Part shown: positions 1 to 6,939 of the stretch, one piece after another
Layout: the number at the start of each line of letters is the position of its first letter
How positions within the stretch are numbered: the first letter of the stretch is position 1
Assembly (NCBI RefSeq): GCF_000454545.1
Contig: NZ_CM002139.1
Span: forward strand, 26,904-33,907
DNA length: 7,004 bases
From: Xanthomonas cassavae CFBP 4642
Lineage (GTDB): Bacteria > Pseudomonadota > Gammaproteobacteria > Xanthomonadales > Xanthomonadaceae
Direction: 5' to 3'
Program-made: the position numbers and the translations under genes
The notes under the pieces: generated by a model
Seen by the model: only the letters and a program-made list of their open reading frames with translations
What the model was told of the DNA's origin: nothing
Database searches by the model: none

Positions 1-94
1 CTCATCACGCCACCTCGTTGGCTTCAGGTGACAGCAGCATCCACCCAGCGCGGCGCAGATCCTGCGACAGGCGGCTGATGGTCAGGGCTAATCA
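1..94 (-). other. Non-clpV sequence joined to the broken clpV end; possible insertion-sequence terminus
   Basis: Where ClpV proteins normally continue with an INMSEF-like stretch, the minus strand reads TGA and then sequence with no ClpV resemblance. The clpV frame stays open for 28 more codons (91 down to 8) and ends in two adjacent TGA stops (7-5 and 4-2). I do not recognise that peptide. At the edge, a GAGG (16-13) lies 7 bases before an ATG (5-3), so a new minus-strand gene may begin here and run off the window. This layout, a short leader then ribosome site then start codon, fits the left end of an insertion sequence whose transposase starts about 90 bases in. A deletion fusing clpV to another gene would look similar. 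The family cannot be named from 94 bases. Confidence 0.35.
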
Positions 95-2140
95 GGTCAG
101 ATTTTGCTCGCCGCCGTACAAAGTTTCGGCCAGGGCGAGCGCGGTTTCGGTCTTGCCGACGCCGGAAGTGCCGGCGAGCAGGAACACGCCGATCGGTTTG
201 TCCGGGTTGTCCAGGCCGGCGCGGCTGGTCTGGATGCGCTTGGCAATCATCTCCATGGCGTGGTCCTGGCCGATCACGCGCTTGGCCAGCAGTTCGGGCA
301 GGCGCAGGACGGTGTCGATCTCGTTGCGCGCCATGCGCCCGACCGGGATGCCGGTCCAGTCGGCGACCACGGCGGCCACCGCCTGATAGTCGACCGTGGG
401 CAGGATCAGGGGCGATTCGCCCTGGAGGGCGCCCAGTTCGGCCTGCACCAGTTGCAGGCGTGCCAGCAGCGTGTCGCGATCCACCCGCACCGGTGCGTCG
501 AGCACGGCGGTGTCGCCAGACGCCGCCTGTGCGGCGTCGGCATCGGCCTCTGCTTCCAACGCACTGCCAGTGCCTTCCACCGGTGCATTACCGCTACGCA
601 GTTGCGCGCGCAGCGACAACAGTTCATCGACCAATGCTTTCTCGCCAACCCAGCGCTGCTCCAGATCACGCAAGCGGCCGTGCTCGCTTTCCAGCAAGCC
701 GGCACACGCAGCAGCACGCTCCTCCACCACGATGCCAATCGCCCGCTCGCGTTCGATGATGGCGCGTTCGGTGTCCAGCGCTTCGATCCGGCGGCGGCTG
801 TCGTCCACTTCGGCCGGGGTGGCGTGCAGGCTGACCGCTACGCGCGCGCAGGCGGTGTCGAGCAGGCTCACCGATTTATCCGGCAGCTGGCGCGCGGGGA
901 TATAGCGGTGGCTGAGCTTGACTGCCGCTTCCAGCGCCTCGTCCAGGATCTGCACACTGTGGTGCTGCTCCATCGTCGAGGCGACGCCGCGCATCATGCG
1001 CACCGCCTTGGCCTCGTCCGGCTCATCTACCTGCACGGCCTGGAAACGGCGGGTCAGCGCGGGATCTTTCTCGATGTACTTCTTGTACTCGGCAAACGTG
1101 GTCGCACCCACGGTGCGCAGCGTGCCGCGTGCCAGTGCCGGCTTGAGCAGGTTGGCGGCATCGCCGGTGCCGGCCGCGCCACCGGCGCCGACCAGGGTGT
1201 GGGTTTCATCCACAAACAAGATGATCGGCTTGGGGCTGGCCTGCACTTCATCGATGACTGCGCGCAGGCGCTGTTCGAACTCGCCCTTCATGCTGGCGTC
1301 GGCCTGCAGCAGGCCCACATCCAGCGTGCGCAGCTGCACGTCCTTCAATGCGGGTGGCACATCGCCGCGGGCGATGCGCTGCGCGAAGCCTTCCACCACC
1401 GCGGTCTTGCCGACGCCGGCCTCGCCGACCAGGATCGGGTTGTTCTGGCGGCGGCGCATCAGGATGTCGACCACCTGGCGGATCTCGTCATCGCGGCCGA
1501 TGATGGGGTCGAGCCTGCCCTCGCGCGCTTGTGCGGTGAGGTCGGTGGTGAATTTCTTCAGTGCCTCCTGCTTACCGAGTGCGGCGGGCGCAATGGCGCC
1601 GCTGGCCTCCCCAGGCGCAGCACTTTGACCGAGCGAGAAACCATCGCTGGGCAACAAGCCATCTTCCGGCGAACCGGCCACGATCTGCGCAAAGTGCTCA
1701 TTGAGCGCAGCAGGCTTTAGCTTTTCGAATTCCTTGGAAATCGCCAGCAATGCATTGCGTAGACCACGCACACTCAGAATGCCGACCACCAGATAGCCGG
1801 TGCGCACCTGCGCCTGCCCAAAACTGAGCGAGGCATACACCCAGCCGCGCTCCACCGCTTCTTCGACGTTGGCCGACAGATCGGTGACGGCGGTAGAGCC
1901 ACGCGGCAGGCCATCCAGTGCGGCGGTGACATCGCGTGCCAGCGTGGAGGGATTGAGCTGGAAGTGTTTGATGATGCGGTGCAGGTCCGAGTCCTGCAGC
2001 TGCAGCAACTGATGCAGCCAGTGCACCAGCTCCACGTACGGGTTGCCGCGCAGCTTGCAGAACACGGTGGCGCTTTCGATGCCGCGATACGCCAGCGGGT
2101 TGAGCTTGCCGAACAGGGCACTGCGGGAGATCTCGGCCAT
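92..2140 (-). CDS. clpV: T6SS sheath-recycling AAA+ ATPase ClpV/TssH, truncated in its second ATPase domain (probable pseudogene)
   Basis: ClpV is the cytoplasmic Clp/Hsp100 ATPase that disassembles contracted TssB/TssC sheaths so the T6SS can fire again. This frame encodes 682 residues; family members are usually about 850-900. Visible in order are an N-terminal Clp-N domain (about 1-150), a low-complexity linker (about 155-190), and AAA+ domain 1 with Walker A GEAGVGKT (239-246) and Walker B ILFVDE (307-312). A charged coiled middle region (about 440-515), an Ala/Asp/Glu-rich stretch (about 520-548) and the start of AAA+ domain 2 with Walker A GTSGVGKT (657-664) follow. The frame then stops at GGEQNLT, losing Walker B, the sensor and arginine-finger region and the C-terminal subdomain of domain 2. 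The start at 2140 is supported by GAAGGA 6 bases upstream; the open frame beyond it is only an antisense-rich extension overlapping tssG. It lies 56 bases after tssG. Loss of half of domain 2 should abolish normal activity. Identity is very sure, and the truncation follows directly from the sequence unless it is an assembly error. Confidence 0.93.
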   Translation of the reverse strand: MAEISRSALFGKLNPLAYRGIESATVFCKLRGNPYVELVHWLHQLLQLQDSDLHRIIKHFQLNPSTLARDVTAALDGLPRGSTAVTDLSANVEEAVERGWVYASLSFGQAQVRTGYLVVGILSVRGLRNALLAISKEFEKLKPAALNEHFAQIVAGSPEDGLLPSDGFSLGQSAAPGEASGAIAPAALGKQEALKKFTTDLTAQAREGRLDPIIGRDDEIRQVVDILMRRRQNNPILVGEAGVGKTAVVEGFAQRIARGDVPPALKDVQLRTLDVGLLQADASMKGEFEQRLRAVIDEVQASPKPIILFVDETHTLVGAGGAAGTGDAANLLKPALARGTLRTVGATTFAEYKKYIEKDPALTRRFQAVQVDEPDEAKAVRMMRGVASTMEQHHSVQILDEALEAAVKLSHRYIPARQLPDKSVSLLDTACARVAVSLHATPAEVDDSRRRIEALDTERAIIERERAIGIVVEERAAACAGLLESEHGRLRDLEQRWVGEKALVDELLSLRAQLRSGNAPVEGTGSALEAEADADAAQAASGDTAVLDAPVRVDRDTLLARLQLVQAELGALQGESPLILPTVDYQAVAAVVADWTGIPVGRMARNEIDTVLRLPELLAKRVIGQDHAMEMIAKRIQTSRAGLDNPDKPIGVFLLAGTSGVGKTETALALAETLYGGEQNLT

Positions 2141-2146
2141 GATGCG

Positions 2147-2152
2147 TCCTTC
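2147..2152 (-). promoter_or_regulatory. Ribosome binding site of clpV (GAAGGA)
   Basis: On the minus strand GAAGGA ends 6 bases before the ATG at 2140-2138. It fixes the clpV start at the MAEISR residues rather than at earlier in-frame codons, which would overlap tssG. Confidence 0.75.
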
Positions 2153-2196
2153 GAAGTCGGTACGTTGCGTGTGAGCGAAAGGGAGAGCGGTGCGCG

Positions 2197-3237
2197 TCAG
2201 CCCGATGGGCGCAGCAGCACCTCGTCGGCGTCGGCGATGCTCCAGGCGCGGCGGCCGATCCAGGTATCCAGGCCCAGCCGGCTGTTGCGCGCCAGCTGCG
2301 GGGTGGGCACCTGGTCGGCCTTGAGCACTAGCTGCAGTTCCCAGCCGAACTCGTCGCCCAGATAGCTGCGCACCGCGGCGGTCAGCTGGCGCAGCGCTTG
2401 GCCGCCCGGCAGGAAGCGTTGAAACGCGATGCGTGGCAATGGCCCCAGCCGGATACGCACGCGCTGTTGCGCACCGCGAACCTGTGCACCGACCACGCTG
2501 TCCACGCCGAGCTGCGCGTTGCGCGGGCCCAGGCCCAGCTTCAACTGCGCGTCGGCAGGTAGCCGCATCCATTCGGCAATGAATTCCTGCACCTGCACCG
2601 GCCACTCGAACAACTGCTGCAGCAGCGCGCGCAGGCCCTCGGGCGTGCGCGTGGATGCGCCCAGACGACCGGCGTAGTACCGACGCGCATCGTCCGGCAA
2701 TGCATCGCGCTCGCGCAGGTGCGGGCTGGCGATGCCGACCAGCGCATCCAGCCAGCCGCGGAACTGATCGCAGGCTGCGCGCTCGGCCTGCACGGTGGGC
2801 TGCGCCTGTGCCCACGCGCGGTAGAACAGGCTGAGCATGCGGTGATGGAACACATCGGCAAACGCGGCAAAGGTGCCGTCCTTGGCTTGCTGCGCACGCT
2901 CGATGGCGTACTCGGTCAAATGCAAGGGCAATGGCGCATTGGGACCGAACAGGCCCAGAAACACTCCATACAACGCAGCGGGCTGCTCGTCGTTTGCTGG
3001 CGTATAGCGGTCCAGTGCATGCGGTGCGAACGCCAGCGACGGCGTATGGCGCAGGCGCACCGCATCGTCCACGGCGCGGGCGGATTCACCGAGGCGTGGA
3101 TGCTGCGGATGGCAGCGCTCGATCGCGCGCAAGGCCGCGAACGGGCTGAAATCCTGTGGCCGGGTCTGCAGCGCCTGGGCCAGCGCCGCAGCCGCCGCGC
3201 TCACAGGCGCGGGCGCGTGCCGGGCTGGGCTGGCCAT
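2197..3237 (-). CDS. tssG: T6SS baseplate protein TssG (ImpH/VasB family)
   Basis: TssG is a cytoplasmic baseplate wedge subunit that forms a complex with TssF and TssE, on which the Hcp tube and sheath are built. The 346-residue length is usual for the family (about 300-360). Family-like stretches are LFGPNAPLPLHLTEYA (96-111), FHHRMLSLFYRAWAQAQP (130-147), YYAGRLG (187-193) and LGLDTWIG near the C-terminus (321-328). The N-terminus (1-25) is Ala/Pro-rich and variable. The start at 3237 lies 37 bases inside the end of tssF and is supported by GAGGTGG ending 4 bases upstream (GAGG core 7 bases away), suggesting translational coupling to tssF. The gene looks complete, with no frameshift or missing block. 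clpV follows after 56 bases. Confidence 0.95.
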   Translation of the reverse strand: MASPARHAPAPVSAAAAALAQALQTRPQDFSPFAALRAIERCHPQHPRLGESARAVDDAVRLRHTPSLAFAPHALDRYTPANDEQPAALYGVFLGLFGPNAPLPLHLTEYAIERAQQAKDGTFAAFADVFHHRMLSLFYRAWAQAQPTVQAERAACDQFRGWLDALVGIASPHLRERDALPDDARRYYAGRLGASTRTPEGLRALLQQLFEWPVQVQEFIAEWMRLPADAQLKLGLGPRNAQLGVDSVVGAQVRGAQQRVRIRLGPLPRIAFQRFLPGGQALRQLTAAVRSYLGDEFGWELQLVLKADQVPTPQLARNSRLGLDTWIGRRAWSIADADEVLLRPSG

Positions 3238-5084
3238 CGGGCCACCTCGTTGCGTTCGGTGGTGCGCAGGACCGTTTCGGTGAAGGAGTTCACCGAGACA
3301 TAGCGCGCAAAGAAGTGCCGCAGGACCGAGGCCAGCAGAAATGCACCGGTACCTTCGAACGCCGCGTCCTCGCAGGTGAGCGTGATCTCCAGGCCGCGGC
3401 CGAAGGTGATCGGGCCGGGTACCGGAATGCGCCGCACGATCGGCGTACCGGTCACCTGTTTGACGCCTTCGATCTGCCGCTGCGCGGACGCATCGAACGG
3501 GTCGCAGTACAGCGTGAGGATCTCGCGCAGCGCCGCCGCGCCATTGGGGCCATCTTCGAACAGCGACAGGTAATTAAGCTGCAATTGGCTGAGCAGGCGC
3601 CACGCGGTCTGCCCATCGGACAACGCCGGACGCGGCTTGGTCGGTCCGGCCACGCAACGCACGCTGCGCACCGGTAAGCCGCTGTCCATGGTGAAGTCGG
3701 TTGCGCCCTTGCCCACCGGCATATGCAACGGCAGATCGCGGTTGCTGCACCACAGTTGCAAGCCAAGTTGGCGCAGGCTGCTGGCCTGCGTCTGGTCATT
3801 GGCGTCGACCAGGCTGACGAACACCTCGCTGCCCACGTAACTGGAACGCGCCCCATCGCGGCGTTGCCGGGCCGACAACACGCGCGGTTCGCGGCGCACG
3901 GTGTAGAACGCGCCATGCCGCGCGTGCCAGCTGCGTGCGTCGCCGCCGTAGAACGGGGTAAAGCGCTGCTCCGGCTCCTGGCGGTCGCCGAAGCCTTCCA
4001 CCTCGCCCAGGTGATGAATCTCGAAATCCATCGGCCGGGTGCGGTCGGCCAGCACGTGGTACTCGTGCGCACCGGGCTGCAGATGGATGCGGTCGGCGCG
4101 GCGCGGAAACAGGTTGATCGCCGGCGTGCAGAACAACTTGATGTGTTCGGCGCTCAGCGTTACCGCCAGGCTGGGCACGCTGCGCTCCAGCAGCACTACC
4201 AGCTCGACACTGCTGCCGTGTAGGCGGCGCAGCGCGGGGCGCAGTCCGGTGAACTCGGCGAACAGGAGGCGCTCTGGGCAGGCGAAGTATTCCTGCAGCA
4301 GCCGATAGCCACTGAACGAACGGCCATCGTAGGGAATCAGCGCATCGGCGTCATCGAAGCCGCACATCCGCAGCGTGTGCGCGGCCAGCGTGGTCTCCAC
4401 GCTGCCTCCGCCGGAAGCGTTGCCACGCACCACCACCGCGCTGGTGTCGGCATGCAGTTGTTCGTACAGCCGCTTGGGCAGGCCGTCGGCACCGGCGAGG
4501 AAGATCGGCAGGCGATCGAGCGCCAGCGCCTGCACCTGTGCGCCCCCCACCAGCTCCAGGCGCAAGCGGATGCCTGCACGCACGGTGCGCCCTGCCGGCA
4601 AGCCGATACCGGCGGCTGCCAGCGCGGCCGGGGAGTCCAGGTACTTGGCCTCGGCCACTTGCAGCGGCCACAGCGTCACTGCATGCGCCGTACGGAACTC
4701 GCAGGCGGTACGGTCGCCCGCGCCGATCAGGCTGCGCAAGGCGCTGTGGCGCGGCACCGTCACCCCGGCGGCCAGGCCACTGTCTTTCAAGTCCGGCTGC
4801 AGCTGCACCACCGCCATCGACGGCAGCGGCGCCAGGTAATGTGGGTAGACCATTTCCAGCAAGTGCTGGGTGAATACCGGGTACTGCGCGTCCAGCTTGA
4901 GCTGGACGCGCGCGGCCAGGAAGGCGAAGCCTTCGAGCAGGCGCTCTACGTACGGGTCGGCGCATTCGAACGCGTCCAGCCCCAGCCGCCCGGCGATCTT
5001 GGGATACTCGCGCGCAAACTCGGCGCCCATGTCGCGCACGTGCTGTAATTCACGGCTGTAGTACGGGAGCAGGCGCGGGTCCAT
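3201..5084 (-). CDS. tssF: T6SS baseplate protein TssF (ImpG/VasA family)
   Basis: TssF is the large baseplate wedge subunit that binds TssG and TssE. From the chosen start the protein has 627 residues, typical for the family (about 580-630). It begins with the family hallmark MDPRLLPYYSRELQ, followed by MGAEFAREYPKIAGRLGL, an Asp-Pro-Tyr-Val-Glu-Arg-Leu-Leu-Glu motif and the MVYPHYLAPLPSM segment that marks TssF N-termini. Two ATGs are possible. The one at 5093 adds Met-Ala-Asp and overlaps tssE by 8 bases, but sits only 1 base from the AAGGA site (5095-5099). The one at 5084 is 10 bases from AAGGA, gives the canonical MDPRLLP start, and lies 1 base after the tssE stop, so I prefer it. The 3' end overlaps tssG by 37 bases. 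No truncation or frameshift is visible. Confidence 0.96.
   Translation of the reverse strand: MDPRLLPYYSRELQHVRDMGAEFAREYPKIAGRLGLDAFECADPYVERLLEGFAFLAARVQLKLDAQYPVFTQHLLEMVYPHYLAPLPSMAVVQLQPDLKDSGLAAGVTVPRHSALRSLIGAGDRTACEFRTAHAVTLWPLQVAEAKYLDSPAALAAAGIGLPAGRTVRAGIRLRLELVGGAQVQALALDRLPIFLAGADGLPKRLYEQLHADTSAVVVRGNASGGGSVETTLAAHTLRMCGFDDADALIPYDGRSFSGYRLLQEYFACPERLLFAEFTGLRPALRRLHGSSVELVVLLERSVPSLAVTLSAEHIKLFCTPAINLFPRRADRIHLQPGAHEYHVLADRTRPMDFEIHHLGEVEGFGDRQEPEQRFTPFYGGDARSWHARHGAFYTVRREPRVLSARQRRDGARSSYVGSEVFVSLVDANDQTQASSLRQLGLQLWCSNRDLPLHMPVGKGATDFTMDSGLPVRSVRCVAGPTKPRPALSDGQTAWRLLSQLQLNYLSLFEDGPNGAAALREILTLYCDPFDASAQRQIEGVKQVTGTPIVRRIPVPGPITFGRGLEITLTCEDAAFEGTGAFLLASVLRHFFARYVSVNSFTETVLRTTERNEVARWPAQPGTRPRL
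3242..3248 (-). promoter_or_regulatory. Ribosome binding site of tssG (GAGGTGG) inside the tssF coding end
   Basis: GAGGTGG on the minus strand lies just before the ATG at 3237 and within the last codons of tssF. It supports the overlapping tssG start over later in-frame starts. Confidence 0.7.
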
Positions 5085-5085
5085 G

Positions 5086-5589
5086 TCAGCCATGTCCTTG
5101 GACGACGTCGAGCCGGCCGGTTTCCAGATCCAGCGCGGTCTTCAGATACAGGTTCAACGGCAGCGGCTGCGCCCACATCTCCGATTCGATGGTGAACAGC
5201 AGCGAGCGCCGGTCCATGTGCGTGGCATCGGCATGCACGCTCACCCGCAATGTGTCGGGAATCAGCCGTGGTTCGAAGGCCAGGATGGCCTCGCGAATGC
5301 GCTGCTGCAGCGCCATCGCATCGATGCCGGTGACGGCCACGCCGGCCAGGTCGGGGATGCCGAAGTTCAGCACCGAACACTGCACCTGCGGATACGCGCC
5401 CAGCGGACGGCTGGTGTCCAGGTTCACCGCATTCAACAACCACGACAGATCGCGGATCACGCATTCGCGCAGGCGCGTGGCCGAGATCACGCGTTGCTCG
5501 CGGCTCTCTTCGCGCTGACTGGGCACGGTGTCGGTGAGCCGGTCCAGCAGCGAAGGCTGCAGGCGTTCGGTGGTGGTGAGCTCGGCCAT
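5086..5589 (-). CDS. tssE: T6SS baseplate protein TssE (gp25-like)
   Basis: TssE resembles phage T4 gp25, a small baseplate protein that helps start sheath polymerisation around the Hcp tube. The 167 residues are normal for the family (about 135-180). Visible features are a variable N-terminus with LQPSLLDRLTD (10-20), the gp25-like core from about 38 with RECVIRDLSWLLNA (41-54), FGIPDL (76-81), AFEPRLIPDTL (104-114), and a C-terminal TIESEMWAQPLPLNLYLKT (133-151). The start at 5589 is 6 bases after the tagJ stop. The upstream stretch is only a weak ribosome site, which suggests translation is coupled to tagJ. Its stop abuts the tssF start. It appears intact. Confidence 0.95.
   Translation of the reverse strand: MAELTTTERLQPSLLDRLTDTVPSQREESREQRVISATRLRECVIRDLSWLLNAVNLDTSRPLGAYPQVQCSVLNFGIPDLAGVAVTGIDAMALQQRIREAILAFEPRLIPDTLRVSVHADATHMDRRSLLFTIESEMWAQPLPLNLYLKTALDLETGRLDVVQGHG
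5095..5099 (-). promoter_or_regulatory. Ribosome binding site deciding the tssF start (AAGGA)
   Basis: AAGGA on the minus strand ends 1 base before the upstream ATG (5093) and 10 bases before the downstream ATG (5084). Only the second is a workable spacing, so it favours the 627-residue TssF. The site lies in the last codons of tssE. Confidence 0.6.
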
Positions 5590-5595
5590 GGTGGC

Positions 5596-6390
5596 TCAGC
5601 CCAGGTCCAACTGCAGGTGGCGCACGTCCAGCAACGCCAGCTCACGCGATTCGGTACTCCACATGCGCTGGCCCAGGCCGATCTCGCCTTGCGCGCCTTG
5701 CGTCCATTCGGTGCGGCGTGCCAGTTGCAGCTCGCCGGCATCCAGGTGCTCGCTGCCCGGGTAACGCACCGGCATGTACGCAAACGCCTGCCCGCCGTTG
5801 CGCCACAGCACGCTCACCGGCGCCCACACGGTATCGCGCAGGTCCACCGGCGCTTGGAAGCGCAGCTGCTGGATCTGCTGCAACGGTGCCCAGGCGTAGC
5901 CGCTGTCGAGCATGAGTTCGATACACGGCCCGAAACGCGCATCGGCATCCGCCAACCATTCGAAACGCTCGCCATCGAGCACGCCTGCGCTGGCCGGAGC
6001 CAGCGCGAAGGCCTGCGCACGCAGCGCATTGGCCTGCTCGCCATGGCCTTGCGCAGACAGACGCAGCGCCTGCAGATGCAGCGCCAACCACTCGACCGGC
6101 TCGCCGATCACGTGCGGCAGTTGGGTGCCGGCGAAGACCTGTGCGCGCGTCTGCTCGCCCTGCAGCACGCTCAAGTAGGTGAGCACCAGCGGTTGGGTGG
6201 CACTGTCCAGCTCAGCGCAGGCACGCAACTGATCTGCCGCGCGCGACCATTGGCCCAGCACCGCCAGCAGCTGGAACAGGAACACGCGCTGCATGGCATC
6301 GGCCGGTTGCCGGCGGACCTGCTGTACCAGCTGCTGCAATGCCTGCGCCGGCTCGCCACGGGCGAGCAGGCTGTGTGCGGTGGCATCCAT
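5596..6390 (-). CDS. tagJ: T6SS accessory protein TagJ (ImpE/SciE family)
   Basis: TagJ (HsiE/ImpE) is an accessory cytoplasmic protein known in some T6SS classes to bind the TssB sheath subunit and the ClpV N-terminal domain, helping sheath recycling. The frame could start at 6453 or 6405, but 6390 is preferred: GAGGA (6403-6399) is 8 bases upstream and the protein then begins in the typical helical repeat region, whereas the longer versions start with a Pro/Arg-rich stretch crossing a strong hairpin. The resulting 264 residues show a TPR-like helical N-terminal half (about 1-135) and a C-terminal domain with FEWLADADARFGP (143-155), LRDTVWAP (184-191), PVRYPGSE (207-214) and ARRTEWT (224-230), all typical of ImpE. 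It sits between hcp and tssE, the usual place in TagJ-bearing clusters, and is followed by tssE after 6 bases. It looks complete, although its ClpV partner here is truncated. Confidence 0.92.
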   Translation of the reverse strand: MDATAHSLLARGEPAQALQQLVQQVRRQPADAMQRVFLFQLLAVLGQWSRAADQLRACAELDSATQPLVLTYLSVLQGEQTRAQVFAGTQLPHVIGEPVEWLALHLQALRLSAQGHGEQANALRAQAFALAPASAGVLDGERFEWLADADARFGPCIELMLDSGYAWAPLQQIQQLRFQAPVDLRDTVWAPVSVLWRNGGQAFAYMPVRYPGSEHLDAGELQLARRTEWTQGAQGEIGLGQRMWSTESRELALLDVRHLQLDLG

Positions 6391-6398
6391 CGCGCGTG

Positions 6399-6403
6399 TC
6401 CTC
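6399..6403 (-). promoter_or_regulatory. Ribosome binding site deciding the tagJ start (GAGGA)
   Basis: GAGGA on the minus strand ends 8 bases before the ATG at 6390. The alternative ATG at 6405 is preceded by a C/T-rich tract with no purine-rich site, and the one at 6453 would place the hairpin at 6417-6439 within coding sequence. Confidence 0.6.
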
Positions 6404-6416
6404 ATCGAAGAAGGGG

Positions 6417-6439
6417 GCGGTGCCGGTTCACGGCACCGC
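6417..6439 (-). promoter_or_regulatory. Strong intercistronic hairpin between hcp and tagJ
   Basis: A perfect 9-base-pair inverted repeat (GCGGTGCCG / CGGCACCGC) encloses a 5-base loop. On the transcribed strand it is followed by a C-then-T-rich tract (CCCCCTTCTTC) rather than a clean U-run, so it is a poor classical terminator. It may be a partial attenuator or a 3' stabiliser that keeps hcp mRNA above the baseplate genes. The structure is certain at sequence level; the role is inferred. Confidence 0.6.
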
Positions 6440-6449
6440 AAGAACACGT

Positions 6450-6491
6450 ACACAGCAGCGCACGGCTAAGCTGCAGGCGTGCTCGCTGTGT
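6450..6491 (-). promoter_or_regulatory. Second, imperfect hairpin just after hcp
   Basis: ACACAGC (6450-6456) pairs with GCTGTGT (6485-6491), and inside that GCACG (6460-6464) pairs with CGTGC (6478-6482). This gives a 12-pair stem with a small internal loop and a 13-base terminal loop. It begins 10 bases after the hcp stop. With the perfect hairpin beyond it, the spacer is nearly all secondary structure, consistent with mRNA end protection or read-through control. Confidence 0.45.
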
Positions 6492-6501
6492 GGTGCATCA
6501 G

Positions 6502-6939
6502 TTAGCCACCCTTGGCAACCTGCTGCATGTCGTAAACAAACGGCTTGGGAGCGCCGTCGGCGGAGCCGTCAGGCTTTTGCGGCTGGAAGCTGTATTGGAA
6601 CTTGCCAAAGTGCAGGGTGATGTTCTCGGTCAACCAATCCTCACCACCTGATCCACCTGTCGATACGGAGGTAACAAGCACGCCATTGGATAAATGCAAC
6701 GTCACATAATCGGTCTGCTCACCAGTGGCGTTCGTGACGTAAAGCCATGCTTCCTCCAGACGCGCACCGGTACAGGCGGCCTGCAGCAACGCATTCGAAC
6801 TCTTGTCCACGTATTTCGTGAGCGAAATATCCTGCACATGTGCCTTGCCACCACCGGATGTTCCGCCAACGCTGTGGAGATCGCCAGAATTGCTAGGGAT
6901 GGTCTGATCAACGCAGCCGGAAAACGAAACACGCCACAT
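6502..6939 (-). pseudogene. hcp: T6SS tube protein Hcp, 5' end lost (only about 6502-6906 is recognisable Hcp)
   Basis: Hcp forms stacked hexameric rings that make the secreted T6SS inner tube and carry small effectors. The frame can be opened from an ATG at 6939 (145 residues), but that ATG has no ribosome site and its first 11 or so residues are not Hcp-like. From Gln12 on the match is clear: HVQDISLTKYVDKSS (34-48), the very typical VTSVSTGGSGGEDWLTEN (89-106), ITLHFGKF (107-114), and the QPQKPDGSADGAPK tail (119-132). Compared with Hcp1-type proteins of about 160-170 residues, some 30-40 N-terminal residues (the first beta strands and the start codon) are absent. GC counted over 6541-6900 is about 56%, well below the neighbouring genes. 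A divergent N-terminus is conceivable, since VSFSGCVDQT loosely resembles the usual SFSWGV-Q region, but a disrupted gene is likelier. The stop is TAA at 6504-6502. Confidence 0.85.

Noticed and set aside
9..20. 12-base match between the left edge and the tssF/tssG junction (3241-3252)
   Set aside because: A 12-base repeat is expected about once by chance in 7 kb, and both contain a GAGGTGG ribosome-site word. It is not evidence of recombination.
92..94. Programmed read-through or recoding of the clpV TGA
   Set aside because: Read-through would add only 28 residues with no ClpV similarity before two more stops, so it would not restore the ATPase domain.
104..1720. 538-codon plus-strand open frame opposite clpV
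   Set aside because: It lies fully antisense to a clear ClpV, is rich in His/Gln/Arg/Ala, has no recognisable domain, and is the usual mirror frame of a high-GC gene.
2141..2815. Long N-terminal extension of the clpV frame to 2815
   Set aside because: The added part is low-complexity Arg/Ala sequence overlapping tssG in another frame. The ClpV family start and a good ribosome site are at 2140.
6406..6439. Rho-independent terminator after hcp
   Set aside because: The stem is strong, but the following bases are CCCCCTTCTTC rather than a U-run, so I describe it as a hairpin of uncertain role.
5083..6651. 522-codon plus-strand open frame opposite tssE, tagJ and part of hcp
   Set aside because: It crosses several real genes and the hairpin spacer, is Gln/His/Arg-rich without domain features, and has no support as a gene.
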